Shown here in pieces: positions 8,899 through 17,183 of a stretch of 64,000 nt of DNA (its first letter is position 1; every line of letters starts with the position of its first letter). The position numbers were made by a program, and so were the translations under genes. This DNA comes from Arthrobacter sp. JZ12 (GTDB taxonomy: Bacteria; Actinomycetota; Actinomycetes; Actinomycetales; Micrococcaceae). The notes beneath the pieces were generated by a model. It was not told the DNA's origin. It did not search any database and worked only from the letters and a program-made list of their open reading frames with translations. Location: contig NZ_CP045246.1 of assembly GCF_035189165.1 (NCBI RefSeq), forward strand, positions 2,976,001 to 3,040,000, in the 5' to 3' direction.

Positions 8899-11766
8899 CT
8901 ATAGCCGGCCAGCCAGCAGCTGCGCGAGGTGGATTCCTCTCCGTTCACTGAGGTCCTCAAGCTGGGTCCGGCACGAGTAACCGTCGGCCAGCACGACGTC
9001 GTCATCCGCCGCCGCGCGGACCGCCGGCAGCAGCTGCTGCTCGGCCACCGCGACGGAAACCTCATAGTGGCCCCGCTCAACACCGAAATTGCCGGCCAGC
9101 CCGCAGCAGCCTCCGAGTTTCTGCAGAGTCGCCCCGGCGCTCGCCAGGAGTGCCGCGTCCGGACTCCAGCCCATCACCGCGTGGTGGTGGCAGTGCGGCT
9201 GCGCCACCACTGTCGTGCCCTCGAGCGACGGCGGCGTGTATCCCGGGGTTCTGGCCAACAGCTCGGCCAGTGTGAAGGTTCCGCCCGCGACACCCCCTGC
9301 TTCAGCTCGGCTGAGCAGTTCAACGGCATCGGAGCGGACCACACCTGTGCAGGACGGCTCGAGGCCGACAACGGGTATGCCCTGGTCAACGTACTCCTGC
9401 AGTATCTGAACCGATTCCCGGAGTTTCTTCCGTGCCGTATCGAGCTGACCGGTTGAAATCCACGTAAGGCCGCAGCACACGGGCTTTTCCGGTACGACGA
9501 CGCTGTACCCGGCATCCTCAAGGACGCGCACCGCGGCCTTGCCGACCTCTGGAGTGAAGTAGTTGGTGAAGGAGTCGGCCCAGAGGAGCACCTTCCCGTG
9601 CTTGCCCTCCGAGGGCGGGCGTTCCCCCGCGGATGTTGCGGACGGTCGGCCGTCGAACCATTTGTGGAAGGTGTGCGGGGCGAAGGCGGGGATCTTGCGG
9701 CGCGGGTCAACGCCCGCCGCCCGCAGGCCCAGCTTCCCCAGTCCGGGCAGGCGAGTCAGCGCGTTGACCACGCCTGGTGCCACGGAGGCCATTGACGCCC
9801 ATTTGGGCAGCCACCCCAGGGAGTAGTGCGACGCAGGCCGGATCCGCCCCTTGTAGCTCTGGTGCAGCACCTCCGACTTGTAGGTTGCCATGTCGATCCC
9901 CGTCGGGCAGTCCGAAGCGCACCCCTTGCAGGAGAGGCACAGGTCCAGTGCCTCGTGCACTTCCTGCGCGCGCCAGTTGGGTTCACTTCGGCGCGCTCCC
10001 CCCGTAACGCTGCCGTTGATCATCTCCTGCAGCGCACGCGCCCGGCCGCGGGTGGAGTCCTTCTCCTCGAGGGTCGCAATGTAGGAGGGGCACATCACCG
10101 TCCTGTTGTCCCGATGCGCTGCGCGGCACTGTCCCACCCCGGTACAGCGGTGGACCGCCTGGCTGAAGTCGCCGTCGTCGTGCTCGTAGCCGAAAGCCAG
10201 ACCGGTACGCAGCGGGCCGGCTTCGGCCACGCGCAGGTGAGCGTCGAGGGGCTCAGGGTCGATGAGGACACCGGGGTTCAGAATGTTATGCGGGTCGAAG
10301 ATCCCCTTCACCTGACCGAACAGCGAGAGGGCCTCGGGCGAGTACATGTACGGCAACAGTTCGCTGCGGGCGCGCCCGTCGCCGTGCTCGCCGGACAGCG
10401 ACCCTCCGTAGGACGCCACCAGCCGTGCGGCATCGGTAAGGAAAGAACGGAAGGCGGCGGCGCCGTCGTCGCGCTGGAATGGGAAATCCAGGCGGACGTG
10501 TACGCAACCGTCACCGAAGTGACCGAACGGGAAGCCGGTGAGGTTGTGTGTCAGCAACAGCTCATCGAACTCGCGCAGATAGTCGCCGAGCCGCTCCGGG
10601 GGAACCGCGGCGTCTTCCCAGCCGGCGTGGGCGGGCGCCCCTGCCGGTGAGCGGCCGGCAAGCCCGCCGCCGTCCTCGCGGATGCGCCAGAGCGCGGCGG
10701 CCTGGTCGGGACTGGTGATGACTCGCGCGTGGCGGGCGGCTTCAATTCGGCTGAGGCGGGCGGCACGGTCGGCGACCTCACCGGCGTCGTCGCCTGAGAT
10801 TTCGACAAACAGCCAGGCCGCCCCGCCGGGCAGCTCGGGCACCGACTGCGGGCCTTTCCTCGAGCGCACGACCTCGACGATGCGGGAGTCAAGGCCTTCA
10901 CACGCGGTCGGCTTGAAGGGCAGGACAGAGGTAACGGCGTCGCCCGCGTCACCGATGTTCGCGAAGCCGAGGACCACCATCGTTTTGTGCGGCGCGTCCT
11001 TGACCAGCCGGACGCCGGCTTCAAGCACGACGGCGAGCGTCCCCTCGGTGCCGACCAGCATCCGACGCAGATCGAATCCGTTCTCCGGCAGCAGGTGTTC
11101 CAGTGAGTAGCCGGACACCTGGCGGCCGAACCGGCCGAGTTCGGTGCGAATGGTTCTGAGGTTGGCTGCGACCAGGGAGCGCAGCGCGTCCGTCTCCGGT
11201 GACGACGGCGTGTCCCCGGCTCCCAGCTTCAGCCTTGTTCCTGAGCCGGTAACGATATCCAGGCCGGTGACGTTATCTGAGGTCCGCCCATACGCGAGCG
11301 CACGGGAACCGCACGCATTGTTGCCGATCATTCCGCCGACAGTGCAGCGGTTGTGCGTCGAGGGGTCGGGGCCAAACCGCAATCCGTTGGCGAGCGCAAC
11401 CTGTTGTAGTGCTGCATGGACTGCACCGGGTTCGACGACGGCGGTGCGGCTTCCGGCGTCGAAATCCAGAACGCGGGTGAGGTGGCGGCTGAAGTCGATC
11501 ACCACGCCGGGGCCGATCGCATTGCCGGCGATCGACGTGCCTGCCCCACGCGAGGTGAACGGGATGCCGCGCTCCCGGCAGACCTCGAGCGTGGCAAGGA
11601 CTTCGTCGATGTGCCGGGGGAAGACCACGGCGGTCGGCTGGATCCGGTAGAGCGAGGCATCGCTCGAGTAGATGGCGCGGGAAGTGGCATCAACCCGAGC
11701 GTCCGCGACTCCGCGGGACTGCAGTTCGGAGACAAGGGACCGGGGTTCCGTGAGCGTCGTTGCCAT
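8899..11766 (-). CDS. FAD-binding and 4Fe-4S oxidoreductase, D-lactate dehydrogenase type
   Basis: A 955-residue fusion that oxidises a 2-hydroxyacid (D-lactate or glycolate type) and passes electrons towards quinone. In order: FAD_binding_4 domain (~residues 30-200; PRHIDEVLATLEVC, GAGTSIAGNAIGPG, TVGGMIGNNACGS), FAD-oxidase C-terminal domain (~230-500; HFGDGCVHVRLDFP, SGEHGDGRARSE), ferredoxin-like cluster sites (CTGVGQCRA...MCPSY and CLSCKGCASDCPTG), and two CCG cysteine-rich segments (VCCGLTWISTGQ and GGCCGLAGNFG). Length fits the single-chain actinobacterial form. Start at MATTLTEPRS (11766); a GTG 9 bases upstream is possible. No lactate permease is nearby, so the substrate is inferred from family only. 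Confidence 0.9.
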   Translation of the reverse strand: MATTLTEPRSLVSELQSRGVADARVDATSRAIYSSDASLYRIQPTAVVFPRHIDEVLATLEVCRERGIPFTSRGAGTSIAGNAIGPGVVIDFSRHLTRVLDFDAGSRTAVVEPGAVHAALQQVALANGLRFGPDPSTHNRCTVGGMIGNNACGSRALAYGRTSDNVTGLDIVTGSGTRLKLGAGDTPSSPETDALRSLVAANLRTIRTELGRFGRQVSGYSLEHLLPENGFDLRRMLVGTEGTLAVVLEAGVRLVKDAPHKTMVVLGFANIGDAGDAVTSVLPFKPTACEGLDSRIVEVVRSRKGPQSVPELPGGAAWLFVEISGDDAGEVADRAARLSRIEAARHARVITSPDQAAALWRIREDGGGLAGRSPAGAPAHAGWEDAAVPPERLGDYLREFDELLLTHNLTGFPFGHFGDGCVHVRLDFPFQRDDGAAAFRSFLTDAARLVASYGGSLSGEHGDGRARSELLPYMYSPEALSLFGQVKGIFDPHNILNPGVLIDPEPLDAHLRVAEAGPLRTGLAFGYEHDDGDFSQAVHRCTGVGQCRAAHRDNRTVMCPSYIATLEEKDSTRGRARALQEMINGSVTGGARRSEPNWRAQEVHEALDLCLSCKGCASDCPTGIDMATYKSEVLHQSYKGRIRPASHYSLGWLPKWASMASVAPGVVNALTRLPGLGKLGLRAAGVDPRRKIPAFAPHTFHKWFDGRPSATSAGERPPSEGKHGKVLLWADSFTNYFTPEVGKAAVRVLEDAGYSVVVPEKPVCCGLTWISTGQLDTARKKLRESVQILQEYVDQGIPVVGLEPSCTGVVRSDAVELLSRAEAGGVAGGTFTLAELLARTPGYTPPSLEGTTVVAQPHCHHHAVMGWSPDAALLASAGATLQKLGGCCGLAGNFGVERGHYEVSVAVAEQQLLPAVRAAADDDVVLADGYSCRTQLEDLSERRGIHLAQLLAGRL

Positions 11767-11817
11767 GAGCAACACGCTACCGTCCCGGGCCGCAGTCCGG
11801 CTCGGGAATCACTCGAC

Positions 11818-12018
11818 TTACTTTTCGGACTCGCTCCTGGTCCAAGTCACCGGAACGCCGTTCCAGGAAGGCATCAGCGTTCCCTGACTGATGTAGCGCA
11901 GGGAGTTATCTGCGCCTGCGGCCAGCCAGAACCCGCTGCTTGGGCAGTGGGTTCCGGTGGAGGCTTCGAGCCGCTCCTTACGGACTGCCCGTCGTCTTGT
12001 TTCGCTCAAGGTCACCAC
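11818..12018 (-). CDS. Small hypothetical protein with a CPxSGxW-like motif
   Basis: A 66-residue ORF containing STGTHCPSSGFWLAAGAD and the end GTLMPSWNGVPVTWTRSE. Short proteins with a TGxxCPxSGxW core and a GxLMP...W tail are common in actinobacteria and are of unknown role, so I believe this is real. The start is GTG at 12018 (a second GTG follows directly). It begins 2 bases after the stop of the 40-residue ORF upstream on the same strand, with a CGGAG about 12 bases before the start, so the two may be translationally linked. Confidence 0.5.
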   Translation of the reverse strand: MVTLSETRRRAVRKERLEASTGTHCPSSGFWLAAGADNSLRYISQGTLMPSWNGVPVTWTRSESEK

Positions 12019-12020
12019 GG

Positions 12021-12143
12021 CTAGTCAGTCTCCGGGCCGGAGCAGTATTCACAGCGCGGCGCGCATGAGTCCTCGGGAATTGTGCCGCCCAGGAAGGTCG
12101 GGAGGGTTCGCGTGGTGCGCGGCCTCAAAAGAGTCAGTGTCAT
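12021..12143 (-). CDS. Possible 40-residue Cys-rich small protein
   Basis: An ORF of 40 codons starting MTLTLLRPRTTRTLPTFLGG and ending with CAPRCEYC close to the C-terminus, a CxxxCxxC pattern that could bind metal. GAGGCAAGG precedes the ATG on this strand. It lies directly upstream of the CPxSGxW ORF. I do not recognise it, and it could be a chance frame. In favour are the ribosome-binding site, tight spacing and a palindrome (12218-12238) about 75 bases upstream. Confidence 0.35.
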   Translation of the reverse strand: MTLTLLRPRTTRTLPTFLGGTIPEDSCAPRCEYCSGPETD

Positions 12144-12217
12144 TGCCTTGCCTCGGATGTTGGGGATCCGGATGACTGCACCGTCATATCCGGAAGCCGG
12201 GGGATGTTGTGGGTCAC

Positions 12218-12238
12218 TAAATGAACGTAATTCATTTA
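12218..12238. promoter_or_regulatory. Perfect AT-rich palindrome, candidate operator
   Basis: Arms TAAATGAA (12218-12225) and TTCATTTA (12231-12238) pair perfectly around a 5-base spacer in a GC-rich setting. It lies between the small Cys-rich ORF (minus strand, start 12143) and the phosphatase gene (plus strand, start 12363). Size and base composition fit a Fur-, TetR- or MarR-type site. Which regulator binds is unknown. Confidence 0.45.
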
Positions 12239-12362
12239 CCTGCACTTTACGGCCATCCCGTGCTACCTTTCAACCCCGGCGATGGATAACGACGGCGGCA
12301 ACGCGCCCTCACCCGCCCCCTGCCAATGGCGCTACCGCCCGACCCACGGGTAGAAAAGAGAT

Positions 12363-14039
12363 ATGGACAGCTCCCTGGTGCTCGGCCCCATGCTGCGATT
12401 CGTCGACGAGACCTCCGCGAGCGTTTGGGTGGAGACGCAATCCAGAGCTGTGGTTGTGGTGCACGCCGGCGGCCGCTCCTGGCAGGCCGACACCTTCTCG
12501 GTACACGGACACCACTATGCGCTCGTCGAACTCGATCAACTGGAGCCGGGTTCAACCCTCCCGTACACAGTCGAGATCGACGGCGAGCAGGTGTGGCCCG
12601 AGGAGGGTTCACCCTTTCCGGCTCCGGCGATTCGGACTCTTACCTCTGACCGGCCGTTCCGGATGTCCTACGGGTCCTGCAGGACAAGCGAGGTCAACGA
12701 TCTGGCGGCCCACAAGACGCACGGCGTCGACTCCCTGTTGGCCTTCGCGCTGGATCTTGCCAAACGGGACGAGGAAAATCGGCCCGACCTTATCGCCTTC
12801 CTCGGCGACCAGGTCTACGCCGACATCCCCAGCAGCGAGATGCTCCAGCTGATCCGCGATGACCGGGGGATCAGCACCCGCCTCGACGCCGAACTGCGCA
12901 ACTACGAGGAGTACACGCAGATCTACCGCATCGCGTGGAACGGAACCGCAATCCGGTGGCTTCTTTCGACAGTGCCCAGCGCAATGATCTTCGACGATCA
13001 CGACATCCGAGACGACTGGAACTCTTCCCTGCTGTGGAAGCGGAAGGTCGAGACCATTCCCTGGTGGCGGGACCGCATCGTGTCCGGCCTTGCCTCCTAC
13101 TGGGTGTACCAGCACCTGGGGAACCTGTCGCCCGAGGATCGGGCCGCTGATGAGATCTGGCAGGCCGTGGTTTCACACGAAGGGCCCGAGGAGTTCGAAC
13201 TGGCCCCAATCCTGGAAGCCGTTGTGGAAGAAGCGGACCAAGATCCAGAGCGCTACCGCTGGAGCTTCTGCCGCGATTACGGCGATGTCCGTCTGATCGT
13301 CCTGGACTCGCGGGCGGCGAGGGTTCTTGAGCCGGGACAGCGGTCCATGCTCGACCGCAAGGAACTGCAGTGGCTGGATGAGCGGATGCAGGGCGGACGG
13401 CGCCACCTCCTCGTGGCCACGTCACTGCCGTTCCTCCTTCCGCGGGGGCTGCACCACATCGAGGACTGGAACGCGGTGCTCGCGGATGGACGGTGGGGCG
13501 AGCGGCTTGCGCTTTTGGGCGAACGGATCCGGCAGGCCATCGATCTTGAACACTGGGCTGCGTTTCCCGCGAGCTTCCGCGCCGTCGCCACCATGGCAAC
13601 TGAAGTAGCCCAGGGTGAGCGTGGCGCCGCGCCGGAGACGGTCACCTTCCTCTCCGGAGATGTCCACTTCTCCTACATCGAAGAAGTGGACCAACCTATG
13701 CAGTCGCGGGTGCTGCAGGCCGTCTGCTCCCCCATCCGGAATCCGCTGCGGCCCGCCCTGCGCTGGGTTGCGGCAGTGATGTCCACCCGTGTTGCCGGGC
13801 CGGTAGGCGGATTTCTCTCCCGGTTCGTACCCCGGACGCCGTTTCACTGGTCGACGCTGAAGAAGCCGTGGTTTGACAACAACCTCGCAAGCCTGGAAGT
13901 AACCGAGGAGGGTCTGAAGCTGAGGTGGGATACCGGCGTCGTACGTGAAGGGAACCACGGCGCTCCCCAACTGGAGGAGGTCACGTCGATCGTGATCGCG
14001 CCGCGCCCGGCGGAGTCCCGCGAGACTCCCTCGCGATAG
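12363..14039 (+). CDS. PhoD-like metallophosphatase/phosphodiesterase
   Basis: A 558-residue protein of the alkaline phosphatase D (PhoD-like) family, metal-dependent phosphomono- or diesterases. The N-terminal Fn3-like sandwich covers residues ~1-95 (LGPMLRFVDETSASVWVET). The catalytic metallophosphatase domain follows with SYGSCR, DLIAFLGDQVYAD, MIFDDHDIRDDW, YGDVRLIVLDSR and VTFLSGDVHFSY, giving the Asp and His metal ligands. Unlike classical secreted PhoD there is no Tat signal, so this is probably a cytoplasmic member. The ATG follows AAAAGAG. The stop codon lies inside a long palindromic repeat (14032-14120). Confidence 0.9.
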   Translation: MDSSLVLGPMLRFVDETSASVWVETQSRAVVVVHAGGRSWQADTFSVHGHHYALVELDQLEPGSTLPYTVEIDGEQVWPEEGSPFPAPAIRTLTSDRPFRMSYGSCRTSEVNDLAAHKTHGVDSLLAFALDLAKRDEENRPDLIAFLGDQVYADIPSSEMLQLIRDDRGISTRLDAELRNYEEYTQIYRIAWNGTAIRWLLSTVPSAMIFDDHDIRDDWNSSLLWKRKVETIPWWRDRIVSGLASYWVYQHLGNLSPEDRAADEIWQAVVSHEGPEEFELAPILEAVVEEADQDPERYRWSFCRDYGDVRLIVLDSRAARVLEPGQRSMLDRKELQWLDERMQGGRRHLLVATSLPFLLPRGLHHIEDWNAVLADGRWGERLALLGERIRQAIDLEHWAAFPASFRAVATMATEVAQGERGAAPETVTFLSGDVHFSYIEEVDQPMQSRVLQAVCSPIRNPLRPALRWVAAVMSTRVAGPVGGFLSRFVPRTPFHWSTLKKPWFDNNLASLEVTEEGLKLRWDTGVVREGNHGAPQLEEVTSIVIAPRPAESRETPSR

Positions 14040-14120
14040 CGGTTTTGCGGCGCGTTAGCAGTCTGGCCATCCGTTAGGGGCAGACCGCTAACGGATGGCC
14101 AGACCGCTATCGCGACGCGC
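14032..14120. repeat. 89-bp nested palindromic repeat, copy 1
   Basis: The outer arms at 14031-14043 and 14103-14115 pair over 13 bases. The inner arms at 14061-14077 and 14088-14104 pair over 17 bases, both perfectly. It starts within the last codons of the phosphatase gene and ends 12 bases before the stop of the convergent PH-domain gene, so it could serve as a two-way terminator. A second copy at 14557-14645 differs at two positions only. Confidence 0.85.
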
Positions 14121-14132
14121 GATGGACGGCGC

Positions 14133-14501
14133 TTATCGAAGCACGGAATGAGCGATCAGCATGTCGAGGCGACGAATATCAACCTGCTTGCCAACCTTGA
14201 TCTTGATGTGTCCCGCTCGGGTCCACAGCTCCAGTTCGGCGTCGAGATCAAATCTTCCGGCATTCTCCGAGGACCACATATTCACTGACGAGAAGGGAAG
14301 TGAGTACACCTCGACCTTCTTGCCAGTGAGACCTTGGGCATCACGCACGATGATTCGCCTGTCTGTGAAGATGGCGCTATCCCGGAACGTCTTATAGGCG
14401 GCAACCGGGGTCTCGCCCGGGACCAGCAACTGGCTGACGTCGGCTGGAATGGGGCACTCTGCCACGAACGTCCACTGGGCAAGAGCTGCTACTGCTTCCA
14501 T
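14133..14501 (-). CDS. Bacterial PH-domain protein
   Basis: A 122-residue cytoplasmic protein of the bacterial PH-like fold (bPH family). The pattern LLVPGETPVAAYKTFRDSAIFTDRRIIVRDAQGLTGKKVEVYSLPFSSV is typical: a T/ADRRIIV strand, then a G-K turn, then a YSLP/SS segment. The ATG at 14501 follows AAAGGGAAG; a TTG 15 bases further upstream is less likely. Role unknown for the family. The gene is bracketed by two nearly identical palindromic repeats (14032-14120 and 14557-14645). Confidence 0.8.
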   Translation of the reverse strand: MEAVAALAQWTFVAECPIPADVSQLLVPGETPVAAYKTFRDSAIFTDRRIIVRDAQGLTGKKVEVYSLPFSSVNMWSSENAGRFDLDAELELWTRAGHIKIKVGKQVDIRRLDMLIAHSVLR

Positions 14502-14556
14502 GGGCTTCCCTTTCAATTTTGATTACTCGTTTGAATGACTGACTTGAGATGTCTCG

Positions 14557-14645
14557 CGCGATAGCGGTTTTGCGGCGCGTTAGCAGTCTGGCCATCCGTT
14601 AGGGGCAGACCGCTAACGAATGGCAAGACCGCTATCGCGACGCGC
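14557..14645. repeat. 89-bp nested palindromic repeat, copy 2
   Basis: Direct repeat of 14032-14120, 525 bases away, with two substitutions, both in the right half of the palindrome. One falls in the inner arm and breaks one pair, the other breaks a second pair, so this copy has a slightly weaker stem. It lies between the lipoprotein gene end and the PH-domain gene start on the minus strand. Confidence 0.85.
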
Positions 14646-14655
14646 CGGGAAAGAT

Positions 14656-15477
14656 CTAGGAGACCGCGGGGTCGAGCAGTTGCGTGGCGAGGTCGGCCAA
14701 CCGATCCTGCATGGCGCCGTCGAGCTCCGTCTGGCTCAGGGCTTGCACTGCGACGATCACTCCGTTCCCATGTGCGGTGACCACGAGATTGTGGAAGACC
14801 GGAGTGGATCCCATGGTCTGTGTCGCCTGGGCTGCAAACGTCTCCTCACCGATCTGGTCCTGCGGCAACTCTTCCGTGCTGATGGTGAGTGTGTTCCCCT
14901 GAACCACTGCCGTCATCTCGGAGCACTTCTCGAGCGCGCTGCGGTTAACATCGAATCCCTGCTGGATGGCTTCCTCGGTCGACCCGTCCAGCACGGTAAC
15001 GGTCAGGTAGCCGCCCGACTCGTCGGCAGCGCCCACCCCGGTCACAGCGTCTGCGGCGAAGTCACCCGTGGCGGCCAGGTTCCCGATGGCCTGGTCCCTG
15101 CACTCGGCGGGCTGCACGTCGGCACCTTCCATCGCTGCCTGGGAGATCTCGAGCCCTGCAGCCATCTGCTCCGCAGAAACGAGCTGAAACGGTTCCCCCA
15201 CCGCATCCGTCAGCGCCGTGATCCGCGCCTCAAGCTCCGCCTTGGTGGGAGCGGCAACCGACTCGGCGGAGGAGGCGGGTGCCGGCGTCGCGCTCTCACT
15301 GGGTGCCGGCGTCGTACTGTCGCTGGCGGGCGAGCTGGCCGGCGAGGAGGCCGGAGAGCTGACCGGCGCTGCCCCACCCGAAGAGGACTCTGCCTCAACA
15401 GGTTCATCCGAACCGCTGCAACCGGTCAGCAGCAAAGCCGCTCCGAGCAGGCAGGAAGTAACGAGCGATGCCTTCAT
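14656..15477 (-). CDS. Secreted lipoprotein with Ser/Pro/Ala-rich linker and PknH-sensor-like domain
   Basis: A 273-residue predicted lipoprotein: the signal MKASLVTSCLLGAALLLTGC has the lipobox LLTGC with Cys20. A low-complexity Ser/Pro/Ala/Thr linker (~residues 35-75, SSPASSPASSPAS repeats) would span the wall. The globular domain (~80-273) has two likely disulfide cysteines (AECRDQ and LEKCSEM) and resembles PknH extracellular-sensor-like/DUF5642 domains of actinobacteria. GGGGGA precedes the ATG. The role is not known; ligand or cell-surface sensing is inference from the fold resemblance only. Confidence 0.78.
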   Translation of the reverse strand: MKASLVTSCLLGAALLLTGCSGSDEPVEAESSSGGAAPVSSPASSPASSPASDSTTPAPSESATPAPASSAESVAAPTKAELEARITALTDAVGEPFQLVSAEQMAAGLEISQAAMEGADVQPAECRDQAIGNLAATGDFAADAVTGVGAADESGGYLTVTVLDGSTEEAIQQGFDVNRSALEKCSEMTAVVQGNTLTISTEELPQDQIGEETFAAQATQTMGSTPVFHNLVVTAHGNGVIVAVQALSQTELDGAMQDRLADLATQLLDPAVS

Positions 15478-15567
15478 GATGATCCCCCAGATAATGCGCG
15501 ACCGACCGTCGGCGACAGGAAAATCGTAACCCTTGACTGCCCCGCGAGCCGGGAGAATGGTTGAACC

Positions 15568-17007
15568 ATGGAGTGGCTGAGCGGCGTGCTCGACGCCGAG
15601 GGGTACGAGGTCGGGCGACAGATCCTGCAGCGCGGGGTTGCGGCCATCTACCTGATCGGCTTCATCTCCGCCATCAACCAGTTTCCGGCGCTGCTCGGCG
15701 AGAACGGCCTCCTGCCGGCGCCCCGGTTCATTGAGCGCGCAGGCAAGCGGGCGGGTCCCACCCTGTTCCGCTGGCGGTACTCCGACCGCCTACTCCTGAC
15801 CGTCTGCTGGGTGGGGGCGGCTATCGCTGCGCTCCTGGTCGTTGGCCTGCCGCAAGCCGGGCCGCCATGGGTACCCATGCTCGCTTTCCTCATCATCTGG
15901 GCGCTGTACCTGTCGGTCGTGAACATCGGGCAGGTCTTCTACGGATTCGGCTGGGAGAGCCTGCTCCTGGAAGCCGGTTTCCTCGTTGCGTTCCTAGGCT
16001 CCAACGAGGTGGCTCCCCCTTTCCTTGTCCTCCTGATCATCCGGTGGCTGGTGTTCCGCCTCGAGTTCGGCGCCGGCATGATCAAGATGCGCGGCGACCG
16101 TTCCTGGCGCGACCTCACCGCGCTGTACTACCACCACGAGACCCAGCCGATGCCCAACCCGGCAAGCCGCTTCTTCCACCTGCTGCCCAAACCCCTGCAC
16201 CGCATGGAGGTGGCCGGCAACCACTTCACCCAGCTGGTGGTTCCGTTCTTCCTGTTCGCGCCGCAGCCCATCGCCGGCGTTGCGGCGCTGATCATCATCG
16301 TCACCCAGGCCTGGCTCGTGATCTCCGGGAACTTCGCCTGGCTCAACTGGATCACCATCGTGCTCGCCTTCGGCGCGGTACCCGACTCCTTCTACGAAGC
16401 GCTGGGCTTCACTGTTGCCCCCGCTTACGGTACGACGCCGGTCTGGTTCAGCGCCGTCGTCGTCCTCCTGACCGCGTTCATCGCGTGGCTGAGCTGGCAG
16501 CCGCTGCTGAACCTGTTCGCCAAGCGGCAACTGATGAACGCCAGCTTCAACCGCTTTCACCTGGTCAACGCATACGGTGCTTTCGGATCAGTCACCAAAG
16601 TGCGCAACGAGGTGATAGTCGAGGGCACGCTCGACGACGGCGGGCCCGGCTCCCGCTGGCTGGAATACGAGTTCAAGGGAAAGCCGGGCAACCCCGCCCG
16701 CATTCCGCGGCAGTATGCCCCCTACCACCTCCGTCTGGACTGGCTGATGTGGTTCCTGGCCTTGGGGTCCGACGGCGGGTGGTTCACTCCCCTGCTCATC
16801 AAACTTCTGCAGGCGGATCCAAAGATCCTCAAACTGATCCGGCACGACCCGTTCGACGGCAAGCCGCCGAAGTACGTCCGGGCACGCATGTTCCGGTACC
16901 GGTTCGCGACCCGCGCCGAACGAAAGGCCACCGGGCTCTGGTGGATGCGGGACGAGATGTGGACCATTGTGGATCCGGTAGCGCTTCGGGCGAACCAGCG
17001 GCACTAA
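15568..17007 (+). CDS. Lipase maturation factor family membrane protein
   Basis: A 479-residue multi-pass membrane protein of the LMF1 (DUF1222) family. In animals LMF1 helps fold secreted lipases; bacterial homologues are uncharacterised. The N-terminus LQRGVAAIYLIGFISAINQFPALLGENGLLPAP is the family signature, FLIIWALYLSVVNIGQVFYGFGWESLLLEAGFL lies in mid-membrane, and the soluble C-terminal part (~330-479) has RHDPFDGKPPKYVRARMFRYRF. The start ATG follows a weak GGTTG. The stop codon falls inside a degenerate repeat (16994-17078). Confidence 0.88.
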   Translation: MEWLSGVLDAEGYEVGRQILQRGVAAIYLIGFISAINQFPALLGENGLLPAPRFIERAGKRAGPTLFRWRYSDRLLLTVCWVGAAIAALLVVGLPQAGPPWVPMLAFLIIWALYLSVVNIGQVFYGFGWESLLLEAGFLVAFLGSNEVAPPFLVLLIIRWLVFRLEFGAGMIKMRGDRSWRDLTALYYHHETQPMPNPASRFFHLLPKPLHRMEVAGNHFTQLVVPFFLFAPQPIAGVAALIIIVTQAWLVISGNFAWLNWITIVLAFGAVPDSFYEALGFTVAPAYGTTPVWFSAVVVLLTAFIAWLSWQPLLNLFAKRQLMNASFNRFHLVNAYGAFGSVTKVRNEVIVEGTLDDGGPGSRWLEYEFKGKPGNPARIPRQYAPYHLRLDWLMWFLALGSDGGWFTPLLIKLLQADPKILKLIRHDPFDGKPPKYVRARMFRYRFATRAERKATGLWWMRDEMWTIVDPVALRANQRH

Positions 17008-17078
17008 CCGGCGGCGCTGACCAGCGGCACTAACCGCGGCACAGACCAGCGGCACAGAGTGGGACTGACCAGCGGCAC
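16994..17078 (+). repeat. Four degenerate tandem copies of an 11-base unit across a stop codon
   Basis: The unit accagcggcac occurs at 16994-17004, 17020-17030, 17045-17055 and 17068-17078, spaced 26, 25 and 23 bases apart. The first copy encodes the last residues of the membrane protein and the stop codon follows directly. The first two copies share a longer stretch. It looks like local sequence duplication, too short and irregular for CRISPR. Confidence 0.7.
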
Positions 17079-17183
17079 AACCTCATCGTCCGTTCAGGTG
17101 ATGTTCCGCGGCCGCGACGCAATGCGCCGTAACGTTTCAATAACCCCTCCCGCAGGACCTCCGACAGGACTAGAGTTGCGCGG

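Noticed and set aside
16994-17078. Short CRISPR-like array
   Set aside because: Units of 11 bases with irregular 12-15 base gaps, no cas genes, and the first unit is coding.
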